A DNA stretch of 64,000 bases from Propionigenium maris DSM 9537 (GTDB lineage: Bacteria; Fusobacteriota; Fusobacteriia; Fusobacteriales; Fusobacteriaceae), in NCBI RefSeq assembly GCF_027925155.1, contig NZ_BSDY01000003.1, positions 215,172-279,171 of the forward strand, given 5' to 3'. Each line of letters starts with the position of its first letter. Positions within the stretch are counted from its first letter, which is position 1. Positions 25,818 through 33,651 of this stretch are shown piece by piece. Under the pieces are notes generated by a model. It did no database searches and was not told the DNA's origin. It saw only the letters and a list, made by a program, of their open reading frames with translations. A program made the position numbers and the translations under genes.

Positions 25818-26294
25818 CTATATTACAGGGACCCACACATCATACTCAGACTCCTCCGAACCCTCCTTAAACCTTGAATCGTAGTATTCAAAGCACTCAT
25901 TTCTGCTGGGGGTAAGACCGTCCTCCCTGAGCCACCTGAAGTAGATATCATCGTAAAACCTCCTCACCCTCTGGGGGTTCAGTTCTCCCCTGTAGGTGTA
26001 GATGGCATACCTCCCCCCTGGAATAATCTCCCTTATAAATCCGTGGGGGATCTCCCTATAATCATCTATCCTCATGGAGATAAGATAATCAAAGGTAGTT
26101 CGTCCATCCCTCTCCATATAATTTTTAGAGTATCCAAAGTACTCCCTTCCCCAATCTAAATTCCCCGTTTTACTGAGAACCTCAAAATACTCCTTCCAGG
26201 CTCCTGGAAAATCTACCTCTCCCTTCTGGGAGTCTGCCTCTACCAGCTTCCCTGCAACCCTTATCTCCTCTATACTTACTATCCTTGCTTTCAT
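25818..26294 (-). CDS. GyrI-like / AraC effector-binding domain protein
   Basis: About 158 aa from ATG 26294. I chose this start because AGGAGGTG sits 6 nt upstream; the longer frame to 26336 has no RBS. The sequence fits a stand-alone GyrI-like small-molecule-binding domain: an RIVSIEEIRVAGKLVE strand, GREYFGYSKNY, IPHGFIREIIPGGRYAIYTYRGE, and a closing EYDVWVPVI that is typical of the fold. Such proteins bind drugs or hydrophobic ligands, or hydrolyse cyclopropanes; the ligand is unknown. It overlaps the small upstream frame by 4 nt (ATGA). Confidence 0.75.
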   Translation of the reverse strand: MKARIVSIEEIRVAGKLVEADSQKGEVDFPGAWKEYFEVLSKTGNLDWGREYFGYSKNYMERDGRTTFDYLISMRIDDYREIPHGFIREIIPGGRYAIYTYRGELNPQRVRRFYDDIYFRWLREDGLTPSRNECFEYYDSRFKEGSEESEYDVWVPVI

Positions 26295-26464
26295 ACAACA
26301 CCTCCTGAACCTCTTATACAGGATATCCCCAGCCATTCCTTGAATTTATCCACCTTTCCTCTGAGAATAAAAGGAATTTTACCCTTCCCCTTAAATATAT
26401 CTATAGACAACTGCCTCGGTGTATCAGTGAATAACCGAAGCAGCTCTGGAGGCTCCTTCTCCAT
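26291..26464 (-). CDS. Small ORF coupled to the GyrI-like gene, unknown
   Basis: 57 aa from ATG 26464 (MEKEPPELLRLF...), ending IRGSGGVV. The stop overlaps the GyrI-like start as ATGA and its last codons encode that gene's RBS, which supports a translated upstream frame. The RBS before ATG 26464 (GAGAGAGATTGAG) is weak, and the frame could begin at 26548. I do not recognise the family. It may equally be a short leader peptide. Confidence 0.4.
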   Translation of the reverse strand: MEKEPPELLRLFTDTPRQLSIDIFKGKGKIPFILRGKVDKFKEWLGISCIRGSGGVV

Positions 26465-26498
26465 CTCAATCTCTCTCAGATCAGGCGGTGATATCCCT

Positions 26499-26801
26499 AT
26501 GGTAAATATTATAGTTTCAAGTTCAATTATATTCCTTAGCATAGCCATCGTCCTGGTAGGAGGTATCGGGGCCCTCTGTCAAAACCTGTGGCTGGGATAT
26601 TTGGGAACTGACAAGTATAAGGAACAGCCTATCAAGAAGAAGGGGGTAGTTCCCTCGGTGATGTTCTTCTTTCCCCTGCCCTTTACCACCTACACCTATG
26701 TTTTCTTCAGGGCCCTTACCAGTAAAAACCCTAAGCTAAATATAAGGAAGATTGGAGCTCTGAGAAAAAGGATCTTCAAGCTTCACCTGAAGAAGAGGTA
26801 G
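26499..26801 (+). CDS. Small membrane protein, unknown
   Basis: About 100 aa beginning MVNIIVSSSIIFLSIAIVLV. One long N-terminal membrane segment (about 2-27), possibly a second (KGVVPSVMFFFPLPFTTYTYVFF, about 47-69), and a very basic tail rich in Lys and Arg. The longer plus frame from 26340 would overlap the minus-strand small ORF, and its N-terminal part is low-complexity, so I favour ATG 26499, although its RBS (GGCGGTGAT) is modest. It is divergent from the GyrI unit with only about 35 bp between starts. Confidence 0.45.
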   Translation: MVNIIVSSSIIFLSIAIVLVGGIGALCQNLWLGYLGTDKYKEQPIKKKGVVPSVMFFFPLPFTTYTYVFFRALTSKNPKLNIRKIGALRKRIFKLHLKKR

Positions 26802-26936
26802 GCTTTACTTTTACAGGTCCTTTCAACAACAAATTAATTCAGCTCTGAAAATAATTCTTCAAACTTTTATTATATTTTTTAATCGTGGACCTACAAATAT
26901 TACCAAAATTTAATCGGTATTTATTTACAAAATTTC

Positions 26937-26980
26937 AGGGAATGTAGCTTAAAAAACATGCTCATTCCCTATGTTTTTTT
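26937..26980 (+). terminator. Intrinsic terminator after the small membrane gene
   Basis: AGGGAATG (26937-26944) pairs with CATTCCCT (26963-26970), followed by ATG and T7. Confidence 0.75.
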
Positions 26981-27019
26981 AGATATAGATCTTCTTCCCT
27001 CTTTATATCGATCTAGCTT

Positions 27020-27204
27020 TGAGCTTAATCATAAACTAGGCCGTACAACAAAATAAGTTCCGCACCTCTAAACCACAAAGATTACACCAAAAGGGAGGAC
27101 TGTAGCTTAAAAAGGCCGTAGATTAACAACTCTACTCATAAGAAATTATAAAGAGGGGCACATTTTCTTTGGTTCGTTTCTTTTGGGTGACAAAAGAAAT
27201 GAAC
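27020..27204 (-). repeat. Palindromic intergenic repeat, copy 1
   Basis: Read on the minus strand: a hairpin with GTTC/GAAC ends and CTTTTG/CAAAAG arms (27172-27204), then CAAAGAAAATGTGCCCC and an AT-rich body. The hairpin-plus-CAAAGAA layout matches the copies at 45177, 47871 and 58660. The outer limit at 27020 is approximate. Confidence 0.5.
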
Positions 27205-27279
27205 AAGTAAGATATATTATAGTAGTATGGTTTCTAAAATTTTTCAAAACCTAGCCCCTCCCTAAGAATAAAAAATATA

Positions 27280-28584
27280 CTATACCTTCCTCTCACTCAC
27301 AGAGAGCTTCCTTCTTCCCTCCACTCCCCTTCTCCAGGTAATAAGAAATCCCTTTGTGATAAGAGCTGCAGAGAGAGCTGGGAGAAGCCAGGCAAAACCA
27401 TAGGAGCTCAGAGGAATATTCTTAAAGATCTCCTCCAATACCCCCACCGGGGCATACCTGTTTATGAGCTCACCTAAGCTCAGAAGAAGGGTTGTCCCTA
27501 CACACGCCTTATAGATAGGGCTCTCCTCCACCCTGAGGATATTCAATGTTATTAGCACTATGGTAACTGGATATAGCAGGGTGAGGATGGGAACAGCTAT
27601 CCTTACTATAAATCCCACTCCATTAGCTGCCAGGAGGGCTGAAAAAGAGCAGATGACTATGGCTGTAAGCCTGTAGGAGAGCTTAAACTCCTTGGAAAAG
27701 AAGTCCGATGTTATGGCAACCAGGGCTATGGAAGTGGTAAGACAGGCAACTGTTACACAGAGACCCAGAGCAACCTTTCCGAGATCTCCCAGGGTAGCCA
27801 CAGCAAGGTGCATGGTTAGGGCCGATCTGCTAAGGGCACCTGCGTTTCCGTTTACCATAGATCCCAGATAGAGAAGTCCCCCATATACAAGAGCCATCCC
27901 CACTCCTGCCACAAGACCCGATCTCATGATCATGGATCTCTGAACCCTCTTATCCATATACCCGCTCTCTCTGAGACCCTTGATAACTATAGTTCCCAGA
28001 AGAACAGAGGTTATGGCATCCATAGTCTGATATCCCCCCAGAAAACCGTAGGAGAAGGTACTCTCCTCTATGAGCTTCTCCCCAGGAACCCCTATCTTAA
28101 ACACAACTCCCTTTACTATGATAGCTGCCAGGATAGCAAGAATTATAGGGGTAAGGTACTTTCCTATGGTGTCTATGAGTTTATTGGGTCTTATAACCAG
28201 AAGGAGTACCAGAGTAAAGTAGAGGCTGGATACTACCAGGGGATTTACCTCACCAAAGTTGGTCACCACTCCCATCTCATAGACTGTGGCCCCCGTTCTG
28301 GGTATTCCCAGCATGGGACCTATGGCTATGATCAATAGCATGAAGTAGAGGGTATTAAACCTTCCCGACACCTTCACTGCAAAGTTGTCTGTACCTCCAG
28401 CCTGGCTGAAAGCCATAAGACCACACACTGGGAGGGCTATTCCAGTCATAAAGAACCCCATGGCTGCCTTGAGCCACTCCTCCCCGGAGACCATTCCTAT
28501 CTCTGGGGGAAAGATCAGGTTCCCCGCTCCAAAAAACATAGCAAATATGGCCAAGCCAAAAATAAATACATCCTTATTTTTCAT
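27280..28584 (-). CDS. brnQ: Branched-chain amino-acid:cation symporter (BrnQ family)
   Basis: About 434 aa, twelve-helix carrier of the LIVCS family importing Leu, Ile and Val with sodium or protons. The N-terminus FIFGLAIFAMFFGAGNLIFPPEIG is diagnostic, followed by MLGIPRTGATVYEMGV and later VGMALVYGGLLYLGS. Start ATG 28584 is used: the longer frame begins with a TTG that lies inside the RBS TTGGAGGT. It is monocistronic by spacing. It fits an organism fermenting amino acids. Confidence 0.92.
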   Translation of the reverse strand: MKNKDVFIFGLAIFAMFFGAGNLIFPPEIGMVSGEEWLKAAMGFFMTGIALPVCGLMAFSQAGGTDNFAVKVSGRFNTLYFMLLIIAIGPMLGIPRTGATVYEMGVVTNFGEVNPLVVSSLYFTLVLLLVIRPNKLIDTIGKYLTPIILAILAAIIVKGVVFKIGVPGEKLIEESTFSYGFLGGYQTMDAITSVLLGTIVIKGLRESGYMDKRVQRSMIMRSGLVAGVGMALVYGGLLYLGSMVNGNAGALSRSALTMHLAVATLGDLGKVALGLCVTVACLTTSIALVAITSDFFSKEFKLSYRLTAIVICSFSALLAANGVGFIVRIAVPILTLLYPVTIVLITLNILRVEESPIYKACVGTTLLLSLGELINRYAPVGVLEEIFKNIPLSSYGFAWLLPALSAALITKGFLITWRRGVEGRRKLSVSERKV

Positions 28585-28995
28585 ACTTACCTCCAATATA
28601 TTATTTTAACTGCCTCCTTAAATCCCACCTATCCGCCAAACACCGTTCTTTTTTTTAGTACTAAAATGTTAAATTATCAATTTTAAATATACAGGATCTT
28701 TAAGATTTATATACAATCTTAATTTTTTTAAATCAATAATTGATCATTTTTTTTCGTTTTTTTTATTTTTTACTTTTAAAAACACTTATTTTATTGACTT
28801 TGAAAATTTACTTTTTTAAACATTGATATTTTTTTATCGTAGATCAAGATATAGAGGCGTTTTCAGAGAAGTATTTTCAGATTTTTTCATAGAGGGAAAA
28901 AGTTAAACAACAAAAAGGTAGGATATAACTTCTATTATATGGATAATAAAAAAGGGCTACCCAATCCAGGTAACCCTTTTATCTCTTCTTTTTCT
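28585..28995. other. AT-rich intergenic region between brnQ and the DAACS gene
   Basis: Apart from the terminator at 28949-28981 it holds only very AT-rich DNA with many T/A runs, presumably the brnQ promoter on the minus strand. No open frame with an RBS was seen. Confidence 0.4.
28949..28981 (-). terminator. Terminator after the DAACS symporter
   Basis: On the minus strand AAAGGGTTACC...GGGTAGCCCTTT pairs (28954-28979) and is followed by TTTTATTAT. Confidence 0.85.
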
Positions 28996-30180
28996 TTAGA
29001 TAATTCCAGCTTCCTCTTTAACCTCTAGCTTGTTTCCGGAAACCTTATTTACTAGGATAGCTATAGCTCCGTCTCCAGTTACGTTGCAGGCAGTTCCAAG
29101 GGAATCCTGTGCCATATAGAGAGCCATCATAAGTCCCAGCATAGCCTCATTGAATCCCAGCATGGAAGCCAGAAGTCCCAGAGCCGCCACAACTGCTCCT
29201 CCTGGTACCCCAGGAGCTGCAACCATTGTAACTCCAAGCATCATGATGAAGCCAAACATTCCTGCAAAGGTATAACCCATTCCTGTGAGAAGCATTACCG
29301 CCATGGCACAGCTTGTAAGGGTTATTGTACTCCCAGACAGGTGGATTGTAGCACACAGGGGCACTGAAAACTCAGCAATCCCAGGCTTTACACCATTCTT
29401 CAGTGTCTGGTTAAGAGTCACCGGAATAGTTGCTGCCGAGGACTGGGTACCGATAGCTGTCAGGTATGCCGGCACCATATTTTTAATAAGCCTTATAGGG
29501 CTTGTTCCCGTTAACGCTCCCGCTATAAAGTACTGAAGGGTAAGCATTGTAAAGTGAAGAAGAAGGATCACGATAAACACCTTGAAGAAGGTACTCATAA
29601 CCATCTCAGCCTCTCCAGAGTAAGCCATTCCTGCAAAGATTCCTGCAATGTGGAAGGGCAGAAGCGGGATAACGATCCCCTTTACAACTTTTTCAATGAT
29701 AGCCAGAAACTCATTCATTACATTTTTAAGGGCATTCCCCTCTATACTTGCCATTCCAAGACCGATAGTAAAAGCAATAAGGAGTGCCGTCATAACCCCC
29801 ATCACCGGCGGCATATCGATGGTAAAGAGGGCCGATGCCGTTCTTCCCCCTCCCTCGCTGAGATCCAGAGCTCCCTCTGTGATAAGCTTAGGCAGCACCG
29901 CTGAGTTAACCACAAAGGCCAGTGTCCCTGCAAATACCGTTGACAGGTAAGCTATCCCTGCAGTTATTCCCAGAAGCTTTCCAGCTCCCTTTCCCAGATC
30001 CCCGATTCCAGGAGCGACAAAACCAATTATAAGCAGGGGTATAACAAACCCCAGGAAGTTTCCAAAAATTCCGCTGAATGTTGCCAGCAGCCTCACCGGT
30101 AGTTCCATACCAGTCTTTCCAATTAATACACCTATGATTATCGCCAGGATAAGCTTAGGCAGTAAACCCATCTTCTTCAT
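28996..30180 (-). CDS. Dicarboxylate/amino-acid:cation symporter (DAACS, GltP-like)
   Basis: 394 aa, elevator-type carrier of the glutamate transporter family. The two re-entrant hairpins are visible as IGTQSSAATIPVTLNQT (HP1, normally SSSAATLP) and GVPGGAVVAALGLL (HP2). The binding helix 8 motif is SLGTACNVTGDGAIAILVNK, close to NxxGD of the family. Helix 7 reads SVPLCATIHLSGSTIT, unlike the NMDGT of glutamate carriers, so serine, threonine or another small substrate is possible. RBS AGGGGGATG precedes ATG 30180. Confidence 0.88.
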   Translation of the reverse strand: MKKMGLLPKLILAIIIGVLIGKTGMELPVRLLATFSGIFGNFLGFVIPLLIIGFVAPGIGDLGKGAGKLLGITAGIAYLSTVFAGTLAFVVNSAVLPKLITEGALDLSEGGGRTASALFTIDMPPVMGVMTALLIAFTIGLGMASIEGNALKNVMNEFLAIIEKVVKGIVIPLLPFHIAGIFAGMAYSGEAEMVMSTFFKVFIVILLLHFTMLTLQYFIAGALTGTSPIRLIKNMVPAYLTAIGTQSSAATIPVTLNQTLKNGVKPGIAEFSVPLCATIHLSGSTITLTSCAMAVMLLTGMGYTFAGMFGFIMMLGVTMVAAPGVPGGAVVAALGLLASMLGFNEAMLGLMMALYMAQDSLGTACNVTGDGAIAILVNKVSGNKLEVKEEAGII

Positions 30181-30609
30181 CTAAACATCCCCCTCTTTCA
30201 ACTGTGAAATTTTAATACACCGAGTATATCCTATTTTTCTTTAGTTTTCTATACCGTTTCAGAACTTTAAGTTTTGTTTTAGTATAGCTCCAGGGTTTTA
30301 GTAGGAAGGAGAAGATCTAAATAAAATACTTTAAGCTGATTTTAAGCTGATCATCTATAAAGTACCCTTACCTGTGATTTCCATGGAAAAAACTCCTAAA
30401 TAAGGACCGTATAAACCCTACTAAGGGTTTATATGGTCCTTTTATTAAAATATTCGAACGATCGGTTTTTAATTTATTATTTTAAAGGTATACAACAGGC
30501 TTCTTAAACCGATTCTAAGAAAATAAGGGTGATAATACAAGGGGTGGCCCTCTATAAGGGCTCAGAATCCAAATGGAGAGGCATCCTCAGACCCTCTGGA
30601 AAAATAAAT
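30181..30609. other. Intergenic region between DAACS and Ggt genes
   Basis: Contains a strong two-armed terminator (30402-30445) after the ggt-like gene and an AT-rich stretch (30181-30400), presumably with the DAACS promoter. A plus frame from 30529 continues across the Ggt gene but is a shadow of it. Confidence 0.45.
30402..30445. terminator. Terminator after the Ggt-like gene
   Basis: AAGGACC-TATAAACCCT (30402-30420) pairs with AGGGTTTATA-GGTCCTT (30424-30441). T-rich tracts flank both sides, so it can work in both directions. Confidence 0.85.
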
Positions 30610-32223
30610 TCAGTAACAGGCCACGGAGCCATCGGTACGGGACTCCGTCCCCCCGTAGTAGACACCGTCCCTCTGGATGATTATCTGTCCCCTACCAAAG
30701 GATCCCCTTGCAGGGGATATTCCCACCTCATGCCCCCTGGCCTCCAGGGCATCCACCAGGTGGATAGGAAAGTGGCTCTCCACCTCTACTCTCCTGCCCT
30801 CTACCCACCTCCACCTGGGGGCATCCAGGGCCATCTGGGGATTGAGGCCGAAATCTATGAGGTTCATCACCACCTGGACGTGTCCCTGGGGCTGCATATA
30901 TCCCCCCATGACTCCAAAGGGCCCCACCGCTCTATTATCCCTGAGGATAAAGCCTGGAATTATTGTGTGGTAGGTGCGTTTGCCGGGCTTCAGGGCGTTG
31001 GCCGCCTGGGGGTCCAGGGAGAAGTCCGCCCCGCGGTTCTGGAGGGCAATCCCGGTGCCCTCAACAACTATCCCCGACCCGAAGCCCATGTAGTTACTCT
31101 GGATAAAGGAGACCATATTCCCCCCGCTGTCCCCTGTACACAGGTACACCGTCCCTCCCCCGGGAGGTTTACCAGGCTCCGGATCACCAGCCCTCTCCCC
31201 TATGAGCCCCCTTCTCTTCTCCCCATACTCCTCCTTTAAGAAGTCCCTGCCCCTGTACCTCATCTCTAAAGGATCTGTTATATACTTCTTCCCGTCGGCA
31301 AAGGCCAGCTTCATAGCCTCCAGCTGCTTGTGGAGGGTATCCACACTGTCCCTCTCTGAGAGGTCATACCCCCTGAGGATATTCAGGGCCATGAGGGCCA
31401 CTATCCCCTGGCCGTTGGGGGGGAGCTCGCAGATCTCATACCCCCTGTAGCTGAGCCTTATGGGGTCCACCCACTGAGGCTCAAAGGCTGCATAGTCCTC
31501 CCTTCTGATATATCCACCGTACTTTCTGGAGGCCCTGTCTATCTTGTCAGCTATCTCCCCCCTGTAGAAGCTCTCTCCATTGGTCTCCCCAATGCTTTCA
31601 AGGGTTCTGGCGTGATCTTCAAGCTTTATTACATCCCCTACCTCAGGGCATCTTCCATCTATGGTAAAGGTATCGAACCACTCCCTGTACTCCTCCCCCT
31701 TCAGTATCTCAGAGTACCTTTCATAGGCTTTCTTCCAGTTGTAACCCAGGGTTGGAGAGACGGGATATCCCTCCCTGGCATAGCTTATAGCCGGTTCCAG
31801 ACACTCCCTTAAGCTAAGCTTCCCAAAGCGCTTATTCAGTGCTGCCCAGGTACCGGGAGCTCCCGATACAGTCACCGGGGTCCACCCAAGCTGGGGCATC
31901 TCCTCATGACCAGCTGCTCTTAATTTTTCTATGGAGATCCCCATGGGGGATCTTCCGCTTCCGTTTATCCCGTAGAGCTTCTCATCCTTTTTTATCCATA
32001 CAATGGCAAAGGCGTCGCTTCCTATACCGTTGGATGTGGGCTCCACCACTGTTAGGCAGGCTGCGGTGGCTATGGCCGCATCTACTGCGTTCCCCCCTTT
32101 TTTGAGGATATCCAGGCCGGCACCTGCTGCCAGGGGCTGGGAGGTGAGGACCATTCCGTTTTTGGCTATGGTTGTGTATCTCTTGGATGGAAAGGGCTGG
32201 TAGTTGCAGTTAAAGTTCATCAT
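30610..32223 (-). CDS. Gamma-glutamyltransferase family protein (cytoplasmic, YwrD-like)
   Basis: 537 aa, N-terminal nucleophile hydrolase that is normally made as a precursor and cleaves itself before a threonine. The expected nucleophile is Thr358 in PGGGTVYLCTGD, followed by GGNMVSFIQSNYMGFGSGIVV as in YwrD-type enzymes. The large-subunit signature GGNAVDAAIATAACLTVVEPTSNGIGSD is near the N-terminus. There is no signal peptide, unlike the periplasmic glutathione hydrolase Ggt, so a cytoplasmic amidase or hydrolase role is more likely. Base composition is visibly more GC-rich than the neighbours. RBS GAGGAGGAG lies before the two ATGs. Confidence 0.85.
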   Translation of the reverse strand: MMNFNCNYQPFPSKRYTTIAKNGMVLTSQPLAAGAGLDILKKGGNAVDAAIATAACLTVVEPTSNGIGSDAFAIVWIKKDEKLYGINGSGRSPMGISIEKLRAAGHEEMPQLGWTPVTVSGAPGTWAALNKRFGKLSLRECLEPAISYAREGYPVSPTLGYNWKKAYERYSEILKGEEYREWFDTFTIDGRCPEVGDVIKLEDHARTLESIGETNGESFYRGEIADKIDRASRKYGGYIRREDYAAFEPQWVDPIRLSYRGYEICELPPNGQGIVALMALNILRGYDLSERDSVDTLHKQLEAMKLAFADGKKYITDPLEMRYRGRDFLKEEYGEKRRGLIGERAGDPEPGKPPGGGTVYLCTGDSGGNMVSFIQSNYMGFGSGIVVEGTGIALQNRGADFSLDPQAANALKPGKRTYHTIIPGFILRDNRAVGPFGVMGGYMQPQGHVQVVMNLIDFGLNPQMALDAPRWRWVEGRRVEVESHFPIHLVDALEARGHEVGISPARGSFGRGQIIIQRDGVYYGGTESRTDGSVACY

Positions 32224-32721
32224 ATCTCCTCCTCATCTATGGATTAAACTCTTCCTGTGACCGGGATCTTCCTCCCGGCATAGACAGAAACAGTTAAGTA
32301 TCATACCTCACCTTTATGCTGATTCAAGGGATTCCCTTTATTAAATTTAGCTTTTACAGTGACCTCTCCCTCATGCACCGCGTCAACCTTAAATTTACAT
32401 TAAGTTCGTCTTTAAAAGACAAGTTTCCGCTCAGAGGAAGTTTTTTTCACTTACATCTAATATAATGCCCCTGAATAAGAATCTGTTAATCATTATAAAT
32501 ACACAGCCTGGGAGGTCAACAGACTTATATCTTAGTAGTATTTTAGCGGATTTATTTGCCTGGCTTTTGGGGAAGCAGGGGGAATAAAGAGGTTTCCATA
32601 AGTTCGGATTTAAACTTAATGCAATTAACTTTTCGGAAGTGGATTCAGAGGATCTCCATAGACACTTAAAAGAGAGGCTAGAAATTTTAGAAGAGAGGCA
32701 GAGATGAAATAGGAGGGGGTT
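32224..32721. other. Intergenic region upstream of the pilus operon
   Basis: No gene is seen. A CCGGGA/TCCCGG hairpin (32261-32278) lies close to the Ggt start. Further on are AT-rich tracts that must include the Ggt promoter (minus) and the pilus promoter (plus), but no -35/-10 pair stands out. A short TTTCC/GGAAG hairpin with seven T is near 32425-32450. Confidence 0.4.
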
Positions 32722-33642
32722 ATGTTTCTAAGAAAAGAATTGGTGATAGCCGGATTATTATTTTCCAGCTCATTATTTTCCGGAATTTTTTATGGTGAGG
32801 GATATTTTGATGGTATAGGTTACGGAGATATCGTCACTGTGGAAGCCAAAACCGGTGAAAGCGGACAGCCTTATTACGCGAGGATGACAGGCCCAAAAAA
32901 AATAATCATATATGATTGGACTAGCTCTCCTAACTTCACCTTCACACTGGATAATGCATTTACTGCGGAGCTATACCCCAAGAACAGAGACAATGCATAC
33001 GCAAGATGGGGTGTGGATAAGGCGGCAGTAAAGGGGGAAACTGCAGATGGCCTTTCTATAACCCCGACGGCACAAGATGGTGCAAATTGGAGCCATGACA
33101 CAGATAAAGACGGGGTTCAGTATTATAAAAGAGATAGAGACCTTACTAGCGACAGGCTGACACTGGACATAAAGATGCATTTTGTGGCGAGACGGAGGCC
33201 GGTTACTTTTTCATGGGGGGCTTATTACTGGGAGAAGAAGTCGAATACCCACTGGACCAATAACTCAACGGAGATAATACATACTTATCCAATGGACCTC
33301 TACTGCAGAGACATTGATTTTGGTGTTCTAGAGGGAAGTTTAATAGGGAAGAACGCTCAAGGAACTATAGACTTTAACGCCCAAGCAGGTGAGCGGTTCA
33401 CGTTATCTTTCCCTAGGGAGATTACTATGACAGGGGGAAATAGCGGGAACAGTTCGATACTAATAGACGTAGATGTAGATGTAGATGGGAATAGCTCAGG
33501 AACGATGACTTTTACGAGAAATGACAGCATGTATCCTAATAGCTATCCTCTCAACTTAACAGTAAGTCCGAGGAACCCAGTTGAACATTTTGAAATAGGG
33601 TCATATAGCGGAATTGTACAATTAGGTGTGGTTCACTTGTAA
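32722..33642 (+). CDS. Secreted fimbrial-type subunit, possible tip adhesin
   Basis: 306 aa with an N-terminal signal peptide (MFLRKELVIAGLLFSSSLFSG). The N-terminal half (about 25-185) is a domain I do not recognise, rich in Tyr, Trp and Asn. The C-terminal half (about 195-306) resembles a pilin domain: CRDIDFGVLEGS near its start, then alternating beta strands, and a final GSYSGIVQLGVVHL like the Gly-x-Tyr-x-Gly strand of other pilins in this operon. Two-domain organisation plus first position before the usher fits a tip adhesin. RBS AGGAGGGGG. Function is inferred from the operon. Confidence 0.6.
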   Translation: MFLRKELVIAGLLFSSSLFSGIFYGEGYFDGIGYGDIVTVEAKTGESGQPYYARMTGPKKIIIYDWTSSPNFTFTLDNAFTAELYPKNRDNAYARWGVDKAAVKGETADGLSITPTAQDGANWSHDTDKDGVQYYKRDRDLTSDRLTLDIKMHFVARRRPVTFSWGAYYWEKKSNTHWTNNSTEIIHTYPMDLYCRDIDFGVLEGSLIGKNAQGTIDFNAQAGERFTLSFPREITMTGGNSGNSSILIDVDVDVDGNSSGTMTFTRNDSMYPNSYPLNLTVSPRNPVEHFEIGSYSGIVQLGVVHL

Positions 33643-33651
33643 GGAGGAGTT

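Larger units (their letters stand above)
26802..27279. other. Intergenic region with terminator and repeat element
   Basis: No gene is seen. It contains a terminator (26937-26980), two copies of TGTAGCTTAAAAA (26944 and 27112) and a palindromic repeat with 33-bp hairpin (27172-27204) that belongs to the family also found at 45177, 47891 and 58827. Confidence 0.5.

Noticed and set aside
30529..31239. 236-aa plus-strand ORF
   Set aside because: It lies antisense to the Ggt-like gene, is Pro/His-rich and low in protein-like motifs, and has no RBS. It is a shadow frame in GC-richer DNA.
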